Source: Thermobacillus sp. ZCTH02-B1
GTDB taxonomy: Bacteria > Bacillota > Bacilli > Paenibacillales > Paenibacillaceae
Length of the DNA stretch: 64,000 bases
NCBI RefSeq assembly: GCF_002159085.1
Contig: NZ_LZRU01000019.1
Coordinates: forward strand, 124,001 to 188,000
Direction of reading: 5' to 3'
In this document: piece by piece, positions 48,142 to 57,457 of the stretch
Layout of the letters: each line of letters begins with the position of its first letter
Numbering within the stretch: the stretch's first letter is position 1
Notes under the pieces: generated by a model
Databases searched by the model: none
The model's input: the letters and a program-made list of their open reading frames with translations, nothing else
What the model was told of the DNA's origin: nothing
Translations under genes and position numbers: made by a program

Positions 48142-48566
48142 TCATGCTCCGGCGCTGACGTTCACGTGGAACGTGACGCCGAACCGGTCCCGGACGATCC
48201 CGTACAGCGGGCTCCAGTCCGTCTTCTGCTGCGGCAAGATCACTTCGCCGCCGTCGCTCGGCGCGTCGAAGATGCTCCGCGCCCGCGCCTCGTCGTCCAG
48301 CACGATCGCGATCTGGACGGCGCCGCCCGGCGGATGGGCCGTGCCGGGGACGTGTCGGAGAACATGAGCTCCGCGTCGCCGACCTTGAGCGGCGCGTGCA
48401 GGACGCGGTCTTTGGCTTCCCCGGGGACAGGGTGATCCGGCGCGGACGGCAGATCCCCGTAGGTCATGATCCCCGTGATCTTTCCGCCCAGCGCATGCCC
48501 GTAGAAACGGACGGCCGCCCTCGCGTTGCCGTCGAAGGTCAAATACGGATTCAGGCGGATGGACAT
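48142..48566 (-). pseudogene. PhnB-like VOC (glyoxalase-fold) protein, frameshifted
   Basis: From ATG 48566, behind AAGGAGTG, the frame reads MSIRLNPYLTFDGNARAAVR, then GDAELMFSDTSP, the start of a PhnB/3-demethylubiquinone-methyltransferase-like VOC protein. It then derails, while another frame continues with HPPGGAVQIAIVLDDEARAR, then QKTDWSPLYGIVRDRFGVTF and HVN, the normal family ending. Adding one base after GACAC near 48358 rejoins them as FSDTVPGTAHPPGG. One missing base thus splits a gene of about 140 codons. The function of such proteins is usually unknown. Confidence 0.82.
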
Positions 48567-48765
48567 GGCGCCGCACTCCTTCGCACGTACAGGATGCAAC
48601 GTCCTCAGTATGCCCAGAAATCCGCATCATCCGACAGAGGCGAAACCGGGCCGCATGCGGAGCGGGACGGAAGAAGGCCCTGCCGACGGTTCCGCGCCCG
48701 ATCCGATCCGCCCGGTCCGCCTTCCGATCCGCCCGGCGGCCCGGCCGCCGGACCATCCGTCCGGA

Positions 48766-49401
48766 TCACGATCCGACCGACCGGTCGGCGGCGTGCCGCC
48801 TCGCCGCGCGCCTGCGGTGCCATTTCCACCCGATCCAGGCCGCGGTCAGGAGAATGAACGCCGCGAGGACGTAGGCCTGATACTCCTCGATCGCTTCCAT
48901 CGCCTTGTCCCGTTCTCCCGGGTAAAATTTGCCGATGCTGAGCAGCACGAACGTCGACGGCGCGATGCCGAGCATCGTGAGCAGCGTGTAGAGATGCAGC
49001 TTCATGCGCGACATGCCCGCGACGAACGGCACCGCGTTTCCCAGATGGAGCGGACTTGCGATCGCGACGCTCCAGACGCCGTACCGGCTGAAGGCGGCGG
49101 ACGCCTGCTCGAGCTGTTGCCGGCGGGCAGGGCTGAGCCGCTTCATGAGGCTGGTGCCCAGCGCGTAGCCGATCGCATACGGGATGTAGCTGCCGACGGC
49201 GTACAGCAGGCTGCCGGCCGCGGAAATCCAGACGATCTCCAGCCAGGTCAGGTCCATCACGAAGCCGACCGTCACGATGAAAAAGGTTCCGATGAACGGA
49301 AACGCGCTGCCTTCGATGAACAGCGAAGCGAGCACGCCCCATATGCCCCAATCCTCTAGCCAATCAAAAAGCGTCTCCGCCAAGCGCGCCCACCCTTCCA
49401 T
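48766..49401 (-). CDS. DedA family membrane protein
   Basis: A protein of about 211 residues with the VTT (SNARE-associated) fold of DedA proteins, lipid flippases/scramblases for undecaprenyl phosphate or phospholipids. The family blocks are LASLFIEGSAFPFIGTFF (near residue 25), AAGSLLYAVGSYIPYAIGYA and the re-entrant RYGVWSVAIASPLHLGNAVP. Four to five hydrophobic segments are present and the tail is basic (KWHRRRAARRHAADRS). The start is uncertain: ATG 49401 and GTG 49410 are both possible and neither has a clear ribosome site. Confidence 0.82.
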   Translation of the reverse strand: MEGWARLAETLFDWLEDWGIWGVLASLFIEGSAFPFIGTFFIVTVGFVMDLTWLEIVWISAAGSLLYAVGSYIPYAIGYALGTSLMKRLSPARRQQLEQASAAFSRYGVWSVAIASPLHLGNAVPFVAGMSRMKLHLYTLLTMLGIAPSTFVLLSIGKFYPGERDKAMEAIEEYQAYVLAAFILLTAAWIGWKWHRRRAARRHAADRSVGS

Positions 49402-49589
49402 CGACCGCACGGTCCGCGCGGAATTTCACCTTCCCAATTATAGTATAGCGCGGCCCGGACCGCATCCGCCACGGGTCCGGGCCGGCGTCGGACCGGAAGC
49501 GGCGGGTCCGGCCTGCCGCACTTTTTACAAATTCGCCGCAATTTTCTGCTATGATAGAATCATCACGATTTCGGAGGGTGATGCACGAC

Positions 49590-49967
49590 ATGCAAAGCCA
49601 TATTTCGGCGGGCAAAGGCCATCGCGCGGTGCGGAACGTGTTCGCCGTTCTCGCCTGGCTGCTTACCGCCTGCATCGCAATTCAGGCGCTGCTGGCCGGC
49701 GCGGCGGTGTTCCACGATCCGAAGTTCTGGCAGATGCACAATCGGTTCGTCCCCATGTTCGAATGGCTGCCCCTCGTGATGCTGATCCTCGCCTTTCCGG
49801 GCAAATTCGCCGCTTCGGTCAAATGGAGCGCGGCGGCGCTGTTCGTGCTGATCGTCCTGCAATACGTGACGGCGAACTTTACGGGGATCGGCATGCTGCA
49901 TACGGTGATCGCGCTGTTCATGTTCCTTCTCGCGTACCGGACGGCCGTGTCGTCGCTCAGGGCATAA
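49590..49967 (+). CDS. Small four-helix membrane protein, DUF6220-like
   Basis: A 125-residue membrane protein with four predicted helices (VFAVLAWLLTACIAIQALLA, then WLPLVMLILAFPGKFA, AALFVLIVLQYVTANF and LHTVIALFMFLLAYRTAV). The pattern, with a His-Asp pair between helices 1 and 2 (GAAVFHDPKFWQMHN), matches the DUF6220 family of unknown role. I chose ATG 49590 because GGAGGG lies about 11 bases upstream; ATG 49581 sits almost on that site. TATGAT near 49549 is a likely -10 box. Confidence 0.75.
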   Translation: MQSHISAGKGHRAVRNVFAVLAWLLTACIAIQALLAGAAVFHDPKFWQMHNRFVPMFEWLPLVMLILAFPGKFAASVKWSAAALFVLIVLQYVTANFTGIGMLHTVIALFMFLLAYRTAVSSLRA

Positions 49968-50093
49968 GGTCCTCCCGTCATCGCAATCCGGTATAAATGA
50001 TGGGCAATTCCGTATGGGTATGCGGCGGCAGAAACGCTATAATGGAAGTTGTGGCCGAATCATGCAGCAACATCTAAGGGAGAGAGAGATGCC

Positions 50094-51161
50094 GTGAGGA
50101 TGACGTTTCGCTGGTACGGCGAAGGCAACGACACGGTCACGCTGAAGCAGATCCGGCAGATTCCGGGCGTCGAAGGCATCGTCTGGATGCTGCACGACGT
50201 GCCCGCCGGCGAAGTGTGGCCGATGGACAAGATCCGCCATTACAAGAAGCTGGCGGACGAGTACGGCTTCCACATCGAGGTGGTGGAAAGCGTCAACGTC
50301 CATGAGGACATCAAGATGGGCCTGCCTTCGCGCGACCGGTACATCGAGAATTACATGCAGACGATCCGGAATCTCGCGGAAGTCGGCGTGAAGGTGATCT
50401 GCTACAACTTCATGCCGGTGTTCGACTGGCTGCGCACGGACCTGTCCAAGGAGATGGAGGACGGTTCGACGGCGCTCTTCTTCGAAAAGGCGAAGATCGA
50501 CAGCATGGACTACCGCGAGCTGATCCGCATGATCGCCGAAATTCCGGGCTTCACGATGCCCGGATGGGAGCCGGAGCGGCTGAAGCAGGCCGGTCCGGTG
50601 ATCGAGGCGTACCAGAGCATCACGGAGGAGGATCTGTTCCGCAATCTCGAGTATTTCCTGAAGGCGGTCGTGCCGGTCGCGGAACAATATGACATCAAAA
50701 TGGCGATCCATCCGGACGATCCGCCGTGGTCCGTGTTCGGCCTGCCGCGCATCATCACGAATCAGGAAAACATCCGCCGCGTGCTGAAGATGGTCGACAG
50801 CCCGTACAACGGGGTGACGCTGTGCAGCGGTTCGCTCGGAGCGAACCCGGCGAACGACATTCCGGCGATGATCCGGGAATTCCGGGACCGCATTCCGTTC
50901 GCGCACATCCGCAACGTGCGCGTCTACGATAACGGCGATTTCATCGAAACGTCGCACCGCTCAAGCGACGGCTCCGTCGACATCGCCGAGGTCGTGCGGG
51001 CCTACCACGAGATCGGGTTTACGGGCTACGTCCGCCCGGACCACGGACGGCACATCTGGGACGAGCGGTGCCGGCCCGGCTACGGCCTGTACGACCGCGC
51101 GCTCGGCATCATGTATCTGTGGGGAGCCTGGGACGCGCTCGAACGCGTGAAGAAGGGATGA
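50094..51161 (+). CDS. uxuA: Mannonate dehydratase
   Basis: A 355-residue enzyme that dehydrates D-mannonate to 2-keto-3-deoxygluconate in glucuronate/galacturonate breakdown. It has the family start [20 protein letters not shown], the substrate/metal region [20 protein letters not shown] near residue 200, [15 protein letters not shown], and [13 protein letters not shown] near the end. The length is normal. The GTG at 50094 (VRMTFRW) is chosen, with AGGGAGAG upstream; ATG 50100 is possible. A TATAAT sits at 50038-50043. The SDR gene follows after 4 bases. Confidence 0.92.
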   Translation: MRMTFRWYGEGNDTVTLKQIRQIPGVEGIVWMLHDVPAGEVWPMDKIRHYKKLADEYGFHIEVVESVNVHEDIKMGLPSRDRYIENYMQTIRNLAEVGVKVICYNFMPVFDWLRTDLSKEMEDGSTALFFEKAKIDSMDYRELIRMIAEIPGFTMPGWEPERLKQAGPVIEAYQSITEEDLFRNLEYFLKAVVPVAEQYDIKMAIHPDDPPWSVFGLPRIITNQENIRRVLKMVDSPYNGVTLCSGSLGANPANDIPAMIREFRDRIPFAHIRNVRVYDNGDFIETSHRSSDGSVDIAEVVRAYHEIGFTGYVRPDHGRHIWDERCRPGYGLYDRALGIMYLWGAWDALERVKKG

Positions 51162-51165
51162 GAGC

Positions 51166-52011
51166 ATGCTTCCGATTCACGAAAATCTGAAGGGCAAGGT
51201 CGCCGTCATCACCGGCGGCAGCGGCGTGCTCTGCTCGGCGATGGCGCGGGAGCTCGGCCGGCAGGGCGTGAAGGTCGCGATCCTGAACCGGACGCCGGAG
51301 AAGGGCGAGGCGGTCGCCGAATCGATCCGCGCCGCGGGCGGCGAAGCGATCGCGGTCGCTTGCGATGTCGTGAACGCGGCGAACGTCGCGGAGGCGGCGG
51401 CCGTCGTCGCGGAGAAGCTCGGCCCGTGCGACATCCTGATCAACGGCGCGGGCGGCAACCACCCGCAGGGGATTACGACGAACGAGACGTTCCGGCCGGA
51501 GGATCTGGAGAAGGAAGGCGTGACGACATTTTTCGACCTGACCCGCGAGGGGATCGAGTTCGTCTTCAACCTGAACTTCCTCGGAACGCTCATCCCGACG
51601 CAGCATTTCGCGAAGCAGATGATCGGCCGGGGAGGCGTCATCATCAACATCTCGTCGATGAGCGCGCCGTGCCCGATGACGAAGGTGCCGATTTACAGCG
51701 CCGCGAAGGCCGGCATCGAGAACCTCACGCAGTGGCTGGCGGTCCATTTCGCCGAAGCCGGCATCCGCGTGAACGCGATTGCGCCGGGCTTCTTCCTGAC
51801 GGAGCAGAACCGTAGTCTGCTCACGAATCCGGACGGTTCGCTCACGGAGCGCGCGCACAAGATCCTCTCGCACACGCCGATGCGCCGCTTCGGCGAGCCC
51901 GACGATCTGCTCGGGGCGCTGCTGTGGCTGGTCGACGACACGACGTCGCGCTTCGTCACGGGCATTACGGTGCCCGTCGACGGCGGTTTCCTGGCCTATT
52001 CCGGCGTCTGA
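51166..52011 (+). CDS. SDR-family D-mannonate oxidoreductase (fructuronate reductase)
   Basis: A 281-residue short-chain dehydrogenase. It has the NAD(P) motif [18 protein letters not shown] (residues 15-32), [14 protein letters not shown], the catalytic Ser in [11 protein letters not shown] and Tyr-Lys in [12 protein letters not shown], and a C-terminal [12 protein letters not shown]. Its tight spacing to uxuA and the GNHPQG loop match the YjmF-type fructuronate reductase that replaces UxuB in many Bacillota. It would convert fructuronate to mannonate, the substrate of UxuA. Confidence 0.88.
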   Translation: MLPIHENLKGKVAVITGGSGVLCSAMARELGRQGVKVAILNRTPEKGEAVAESIRAAGGEAIAVACDVVNAANVAEAAAVVAEKLGPCDILINGAGGNHPQGITTNETFRPEDLEKEGVTTFFDLTREGIEFVFNLNFLGTLIPTQHFAKQMIGRGGVIINISSMSAPCPMTKVPIYSAAKAGIENLTQWLAVHFAEAGIRVNAIAPGFFLTEQNRSLLTNPDGSLTERAHKILSHTPMRRFGEPDDLLGALLWLVDDTTSRFVTGITVPVDGGFLAYSGV

Positions 52012-52106
52012 CGCGGCATGCGGCCGGTCCGGCATGCGCCTGCGGAATCCGCGTGCCGCGGTACGATTTCCGGCGAACCTCATTTCGGCGGAGGTTGGAC
52101 GGTACG

Positions 52107-52931
52107 ATGCTCGTCGCGCTGCGATCCCGGGACGAGGCGCTAGCCCGTCCCGCGTTTCTGGCGGATGAGGCCCGCTTCCATCCGCTGGGCCAGATCAGCG
52201 GTCAGGCGGACGCGCTCCGGATCAAGTCGGACGACGGCGCGCTGCTGTTCGTGCAGGCGCCGGGGCGGAACGCCTGGCTGTGGGTGGACCCCGGCGCGCC
52301 GGAGGAAGTGCGCGCGGCACGCATCCGCGAGCTCGCGGAGCGGCTTGACGACGGCGGATTGCCGGGCGTGTTCGGCGATCCCGGACCCGCGCGGACGTTC
52401 GCCGAGGCCTATTCGGCGAAATGGCGGATCGCGTGGACGGAGCGGATGACGCTCGTGCCCTATGTGTGCCGGGAGCTCAAGCAGCATGCGGCGGCGGAAG
52501 GGGAACTGCGCCGCGCGGACATCGCGGACCGCTACACGGCCGCACGGTTTCTCGCAGGGTTCTCGCGGGACGCCTACGGCGAGCGCGTCGCCGCGTTCAC
52601 GCAGCTTCCGGCGGCGGACCGGATGATCGAGCGGGATGAGCTGTACTTCTGGACCGTCAGAGGCGAATGCGTGGCGATGGCGAACATCGCGCACCGGTCG
52701 GCGCGGCACGGACGCATCAGCGCCGTCTACACGCGGCCGGACGCGCGCGGGCGCGGCTACGGCGGCGCGATCACGGCGGAACTGACGCGCCGGCTGCTGG
52801 ACGAAGGGCTGACGCCGATGCTGTACGCCGACGCCGGCAATCCGGGATCGAACCGGCTGTACCGCCGGCTCGGCTACGAGCCGCTGCGCCCGATCGTCGA
52901 GATCGCCTTTCATCGGGAATGGACGGCATGA
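52107..52931 (+). CDS. GNAT-family N-acetyltransferase
   Basis: A 274-residue protein. The C-terminal GNAT domain has the acetyl-CoA loop YTRPDARGRGYGGAITAELT (near residue 215), followed by MLYADAGNPGSNRLYRRLGY, both classical. The N-terminal 130 residues form a second, degenerate GNAT-like half, as seen in two-domain acetyltransferases. The substrate is unknown. The frame extends upstream to 51924, but the ATG at 52107 behind GGCGGAGG is the first with a ribosome site. It lies 95 bases after the uronate genes. Confidence 0.8.
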   Translation: MLVALRSRDEALARPAFLADEARFHPLGQISGQADALRIKSDDGALLFVQAPGRNAWLWVDPGAPEEVRAARIRELAERLDDGGLPGVFGDPGPARTFAEAYSAKWRIAWTERMTLVPYVCRELKQHAAAEGELRRADIADRYTAARFLAGFSRDAYGERVAAFTQLPAADRMIERDELYFWTVRGECVAMANIAHRSARHGRISAVYTRPDARGRGYGGAITAELTRRLLDEGLTPMLYADAGNPGSNRLYRRLGYEPLRPIVEIAFHREWTA

Positions 52932-52933
52932 CG

Positions 52934-52968
52934 GAAAGAGGAGGCCGCTTGAGGCGGCCTCCTCTTTC
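52934..52968. terminator. Bidirectional terminator
   Basis: GAAAGAGGAGGCCGC (52934-52948) pairs perfectly with GCGGCCTCCTCTTTC (52954-52968). The stem ends in A- and T-runs, so it can work for both convergent genes. Confidence 0.92.
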
Positions 52969-52983
52969 GTGTCAGGACGGAAT

Positions 52984-53925
52984 TCAGGCTTTCCGCGGAC
53001 GACAAGTCCCGTCTTCCCCGGGCGGATCCCCGAGTTCCCATCCGCCGGCGGACGCGCGGGCTTCGAACCGGCGGACCCGTCCTTCCCCGTCCTCGGCTTC
53101 GACGATCAGCCGTCCGCCCATGGCGGGCCGGATCGTGTGGATCTCCCCGTCCGGCATCCGCTCCCCGACAAGCGGCGCAAGGACCGGGATGAGCATGTCC
53201 TCGAGCCACATGCGCTCGAGATGCCAGAGGGGCGGCTCGAGCGGCGGCGGATAGCCGTCGGACGGCGCGCCGAGCGCGCGGGCCAGCGCTTCGGGCTCGT
53301 CCGGCAGCATCCTGCCCGCGCCGACCGCCGCGGTCCACCGCAGGCAGAGCTCGACGGTCCGCGCGATCTCGCCGTAGTCGAGCGTGCCGTTCGCATAGCG
53401 GATCTCGACGGTGCCGTTCGCGTACCAGGCGCGGGCGTTGATGCCGCACCGGTGGGACTGCGGCCGGCCGGGATTGTGCAGCGCGGGGCTGCCGGGGTTC
53501 GCCGCGTACCGCGCGCGCATCTCCGGCGTCACCGGCGGGCAGAATAACAGCCGGTGTCCGGCCGTGCGGAACAGCCGCCGCAGTGCGTCCTGCGTTCGCA
53601 GCGCCGCATCGAGGAGCGGCGCGACGATCGTCTCGCCCCAGGCCGACAGATCGACGTGCACATGGAGGCCGCAGCTCCAGTTCACATACGCGCCGGAGCG
53701 TTTCAGCCGTTCCGCCGCCAGACGGATGCTCTCCCGCTCGTCCCAGGCGAGCGGCGGCGATGCGAGTTCCGCGCCCGAACGGGCCCCCCTTTCGTCGAAG
53801 AGCAGTTCCTCGGGGTGCAGCGTCCAGCCGGGCGGAAGCTCCCGTTCGTCCGGCTTGTCCCCGACGAACTCGAGCTCCACGCCGAAACGGAGATCGGTCC
53901 ATTCGACCTCAAGCGGCCAGGTCAT
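52984..53925 (-). CDS. Putative amidoligase (COOH-NH2 ligase fold)
   Basis: A 313-residue protein of the predicted amidoligase family, in the glutamine-synthetase/COOH-NH2-ligase fold. The family signatures are near the start (LRFGVELEFVGDKP, residues 12-25) and in the middle (NWSCGLHVHVDLSAWGE near 82-98), followed by ARAWYANGTVEIRYANGTLD. These supply the Glu-x-Glu and His-x-His metal/ATP residues. Members are thought to make peptide or isopeptide bonds on small molecules or proteins. It stands alone, with no gamma-glutamylcyclotransferase or peptidase neighbour. The ATG at 53925 follows GAGGAAG. Confidence 0.8.
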   Translation of the reverse strand: MTWPLEVEWTDLRFGVELEFVGDKPDERELPPGWTLHPEELLFDERGARSGAELASPPLAWDERESIRLAAERLKRSGAYVNWSCGLHVHVDLSAWGETIVAPLLDAALRTQDALRRLFRTAGHRLLFCPPVTPEMRARYAANPGSPALHNPGRPQSHRCGINARAWYANGTVEIRYANGTLDYGEIARTVELCLRWTAAVGAGRMLPDEPEALARALGAPSDGYPPPLEPPLWHLERMWLEDMLIPVLAPLVGERMPDGEIHTIRPAMGGRLIVEAEDGEGRVRRFEARASAGGWELGDPPGEDGTCRPRKA

Positions 53926-54210
53926 TCAGGCATCTTCCTCCCCGTGTCAGAGATGTTGCCATGACGGGCAGGCCGGGGAGGCGAACGGGATCACCAGGGG
54001 ATTTTCAGGACCGGCATGGCGTCTCCTCCCGCGACTTCGGAATTTCTTCCATGGTTTTCGCCGCGCGGCGTTAAATTCCTTTTTGGTAACAAACGGCCAA
54101 CAGGCGTTTTTCGCATCCGTGCGGGACCCGCCCGATGCTACGACGGCCGAGTGATCGGCCTGAAGCGCCGGATCGGGAAAACGCGGCCATGCCCGGGCCG
54201 CGTTTTTTGC
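53926..54210. other. Gene-free stretch with two orphan terminator-like hairpins
   Basis: No protein gene is supported here. AAACGGCC-AACA-GGCGTTTTT (54091-54111) is a small terminator-like hairpin. AAAACGCGGCC (54178-54188) pairs with GGCCGCGTTTT (54196-54206), followed by TTG. Neither has a plus-strand gene in front of it, so a short noncoding transcript or a lost gene is possible. Confidence 0.5.
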
Positions 54211-54255
54211 ATGCGCGTTTCCATCCATCTCCTGATCCGGACGGTGCGGAAACGA

Positions 54256-54285
54256 TTGCGGCGCGCCGGGCGCGTCAGTTATACT
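54256..54285 (+). promoter_or_regulatory. Promoter of ddh
   Basis: TTGCGG (54256-54261) and TATACT (54280-54285) are 18 apart, about 38 bases before the ddh start. Confidence 0.6.
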
Positions 54286-54322
54286 AGGTACGGCATTTTA
54301 CCTTTTAATGGAGGATAGCAAC

Positions 54323-55306
54323 ATGACTGACAAAATCAGACTCGGCGTCGTGGGATACGGCAATCTCGGACGCGGCGTCATCCAGGCGATCGGACAAAAT
54401 CCGGACATGGAGCTCGTCGCGGTGTTCACGCGGCGCGATCCTTCGCGGCTTGAAGGGGAAGCGGGCGTTCGATTTGAGCATATATCCGCCGCCGAGCAAT
54501 ACAAGGGCCGCATCGATGTCATGATCATGTGCGGCGGGTCCGCGACGGACTTGCCCGAGCAGACGCCGGCGATGGCGGCGATGTTCAACACGGTCGACAG
54601 CTTCGACACGCATGCCCGGATTCCGGAATATTTCGAGAAGGTGGACGCGGCGGCCCGCAAGGCCGGCACGGTGAGCGTCATTTCGACCGGGTGGGATCCG
54701 GGTCTGTTCTCGCTGAACCGCCTGCTTGCGGAAGCGGTTCTGCCGCAGGGCAAGGAATACACGTTCTGGGGCAAGGGGGTCAGCCAGGGCCATTCCGACG
54801 CGATCCGTCGCGTGCCCGGCGTGAAGGCCGGCGTTCAGTACACGATTCCGTCCGCCGAGGCGATCGAGCGCATCCGCGCAGGCGAAACGCCGGACCTGAC
54901 GACGCGCGAGAAGCACACGCGCCATTGCTTCGTCGTGGCGGAGGAAGGCGCGGACAAGGCGGAGATCGAGCGCGCGATCGTCACGATGCCGAACTACTTC
55001 GCCGACTATGACACGACCGTCACGTTCATTACGGAAGAGGAACTGCGCCGGGACCACGCCGGCATGCCGCACGGCGGCTTCGTGATCCGCAGCGGCATCA
55101 CGGGCAAGGGGACGAAGCAGATCATCGAGTTCAGCCTGAAGCTCGAGAGCAACCCGGAATTTACGGCCAGCGTGCTGACCGCCTACGCGCGGGCGGCTTA
55201 CCGCCTGCACCGGGACGGCGTGACGGGCGCGAAGACGGTGTTCGACATTCCCTTCGGCCTCCTGTCGCCGAAGTCGCCGGAGGAGCTGCGCGCAACGTTG
55301 CTGTAA
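54323..55306 (+). CDS. ddh: meso-Diaminopimelate dehydrogenase
   Basis: A 327-residue NADPH enzyme that makes meso-diaminopimelate from tetrahydrodipicolinate in one step, for lysine and peptidoglycan. The N-terminal Rossmann motif is IRLGVVGYGNLGRGV (residues 5-19). Substrate-binding blocks follow: MCGGSATDLPEQTPA, NTVDSFDTHARIP, STGWDPGLFSLNR and GKGVSQGHSDAIRR. All are complete. The start at 54323 follows TGGAGGA; an in-frame ATG at 54308 has no ribosome site. This is the one-step dehydrogenase route found in some Bacillota. Confidence 0.93.
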   Translation: MTDKIRLGVVGYGNLGRGVIQAIGQNPDMELVAVFTRRDPSRLEGEAGVRFEHISAAEQYKGRIDVMIMCGGSATDLPEQTPAMAAMFNTVDSFDTHARIPEYFEKVDAAARKAGTVSVISTGWDPGLFSLNRLLAEAVLPQGKEYTFWGKGVSQGHSDAIRRVPGVKAGVQYTIPSAEAIERIRAGETPDLTTREKHTRHCFVVAEEGADKAEIERAIVTMPNYFADYDTTVTFITEEELRRDHAGMPHGGFVIRSGITGKGTKQIIEFSLKLESNPEFTASVLTAYARAAYRLHRDGVTGAKTVFDIPFGLLSPKSPEELRATLL

Positions 55307-55350
55307 AACGGTATTTGCGGTAGGTTTTCTTACACAAATTTGCATTTGTT

Positions 55351-55394
55351 GTGAACCAAAGTAACCGGACCGCGTTACTTTGGTTCACGTTTTT
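55351..55394 (+). terminator. Terminator of ddh
   Basis: GTGAACCAAAGTAAC (55351-55365) pairs perfectly over 15 bases with GTTACTTTGGTTCAC (55374-55388), followed by GTTTTT. Confidence 0.95.
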
Positions 55395-55445
55395 ATGGAA
55401 AAAATAGTCATAAATTCATTTAATCGTGTTACAAAAAAAGATTTA

Positions 55446-55475
55446 TTGGCGCAACGGCGATCAATGCGTTAGACT
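55446..55475 (+). promoter_or_regulatory. Possible promoter of gdhA
   Basis: TTGGCG (55446-55451) and TAGACT (55470-55475) are 18 apart. The upstream 50 bases are very AT-rich (about 55395-55445) and may act as an UP element or regulator site. Confidence 0.5.
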
Positions 55476-55513
55476 GTTGACTATCGCTGCGGAAGTGCAA
55501 AGGTTCAGCGTGA

Positions 55514-56926
<1,413 letters not shown>

Positions 56927-56952
56927 TCCTCTAAGATCATAGGAATCCGTAC

Positions 56953-56980
56953 GGGTGCGGTTGACGGCCGCACCCTTTTC
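56953..56980 (+). terminator. Terminator of gdhA
   Basis: GGGTGCGG (56953-56960) pairs with CCGCACCC (56968-56975), followed by TTTTC. Confidence 0.9.
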
Positions 56981-57001
56981 TGTTATGGTCGGGTTGGCAG
57001 G

Positions 57002-57027
57002 GGCATTCCGCCGCGCGGCGGAATGCC
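57002..57027 (+). other. Perfect hairpin ahead of the ydjO-like gene
   Basis: GGCATTCCGCC (57002-57012) pairs perfectly with GGCGGAATGCC (57017-57027) around GCGC. No T-run follows, so this is not a standard terminator. Confidence 0.6.
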
Positions 57028-57063
57028 TTCGTCCATCTCGAGCATCTGGTGGAGGGGATTCGG

Positions 57064-57123
57064 ATGAGGAACATGCTGCAGCGATCGCATGCTGCAAAGG
57101 ACGGGATCTACCATGAACCATAG
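57064..57123 (+). CDS. Possible 19-residue upstream ORF
   Basis: ATG 57064 sits 6 bases after a strong GGAGGGG and encodes MRNMLQRSHAAKDGIYHEP before a stop at 57121-57123. It overlaps the ydjO-like start (57113) by 11 bases, in another frame. The strong ribosome site belongs to this short frame and not to the main gene, which suggests translational coupling. Whether the peptide matters is unknown. Confidence 0.4.
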   Translation: MRNMLQRSHAAKDGIYHEP

Positions 57124-57328
57124 CGCTCGGATTCCTTCGCGTTCGGGTCGGGAACATGCGCAGCCGCTCTACCCGACGGAAGTCTGGGAATGCACGAATG
57201 AGGACTGCCCGTGCTGGATGCGGAAGGGACTGACCTTCGAGGAACAGCCGAAATGTCCGATGTGCGGTTCGGAGATGATGCCGGGCGAGCGGATGCTGCC
57301 CCGCGTCAGCGACAAGGAACCGCGATAG
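57113..57328 (+). CDS. YdjO-like cold-inducible zinc-ribbon protein
   Basis: A 71-residue protein with a four-cysteine zinc ribbon: WECTNEDCPCWMRKGLTFEE and then PKCPMCGSEMMPGERM. The sequence WEC...C...W.RK matches the YdjO family, small proteins found in spore-formers and reported as cold-inducible; their role is not known. ATG 57113 (MNHSARIPSR) is preferred on family length, although its own ribosome site (AAAGGACGGG) is distant. An in-frame ATG at 57089 is possible. Confidence 0.8.
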   Translation: MNHSARIPSRSGREHAQPLYPTEVWECTNEDCPCWMRKGLTFEEQPKCPMCGSEMMPGERMLPRVSDKEPR

Positions 57329-57349
57329 GACGGGGGCGCGGAACATGTG

Positions 57350-57376
57350 GACCTGCCGGCGGCGGGTCTTTTTTTT
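57350..57376 (+). terminator. Terminator of the ydjO-like gene
   Basis: GACCTGCC (57350-57357) pairs with GGCGGGTC (57361-57368), followed by TTTTTTTT. Confidence 0.85.
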
Positions 57377-57457
57377 CGTTCGGGACGGACGGACGGGCGC
57401 TGTTGCGGTTCCGCGGGTGATTATTTATAGTGGTAGTGATCGGAAGAGGGGAAGAAG

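Noticed and set aside
54016..54318. Plus-strand frame of 100 codons before ddh
   Set aside because: It crosses a strong terminator hairpin and the ddh promoter, and has no ribosome site.
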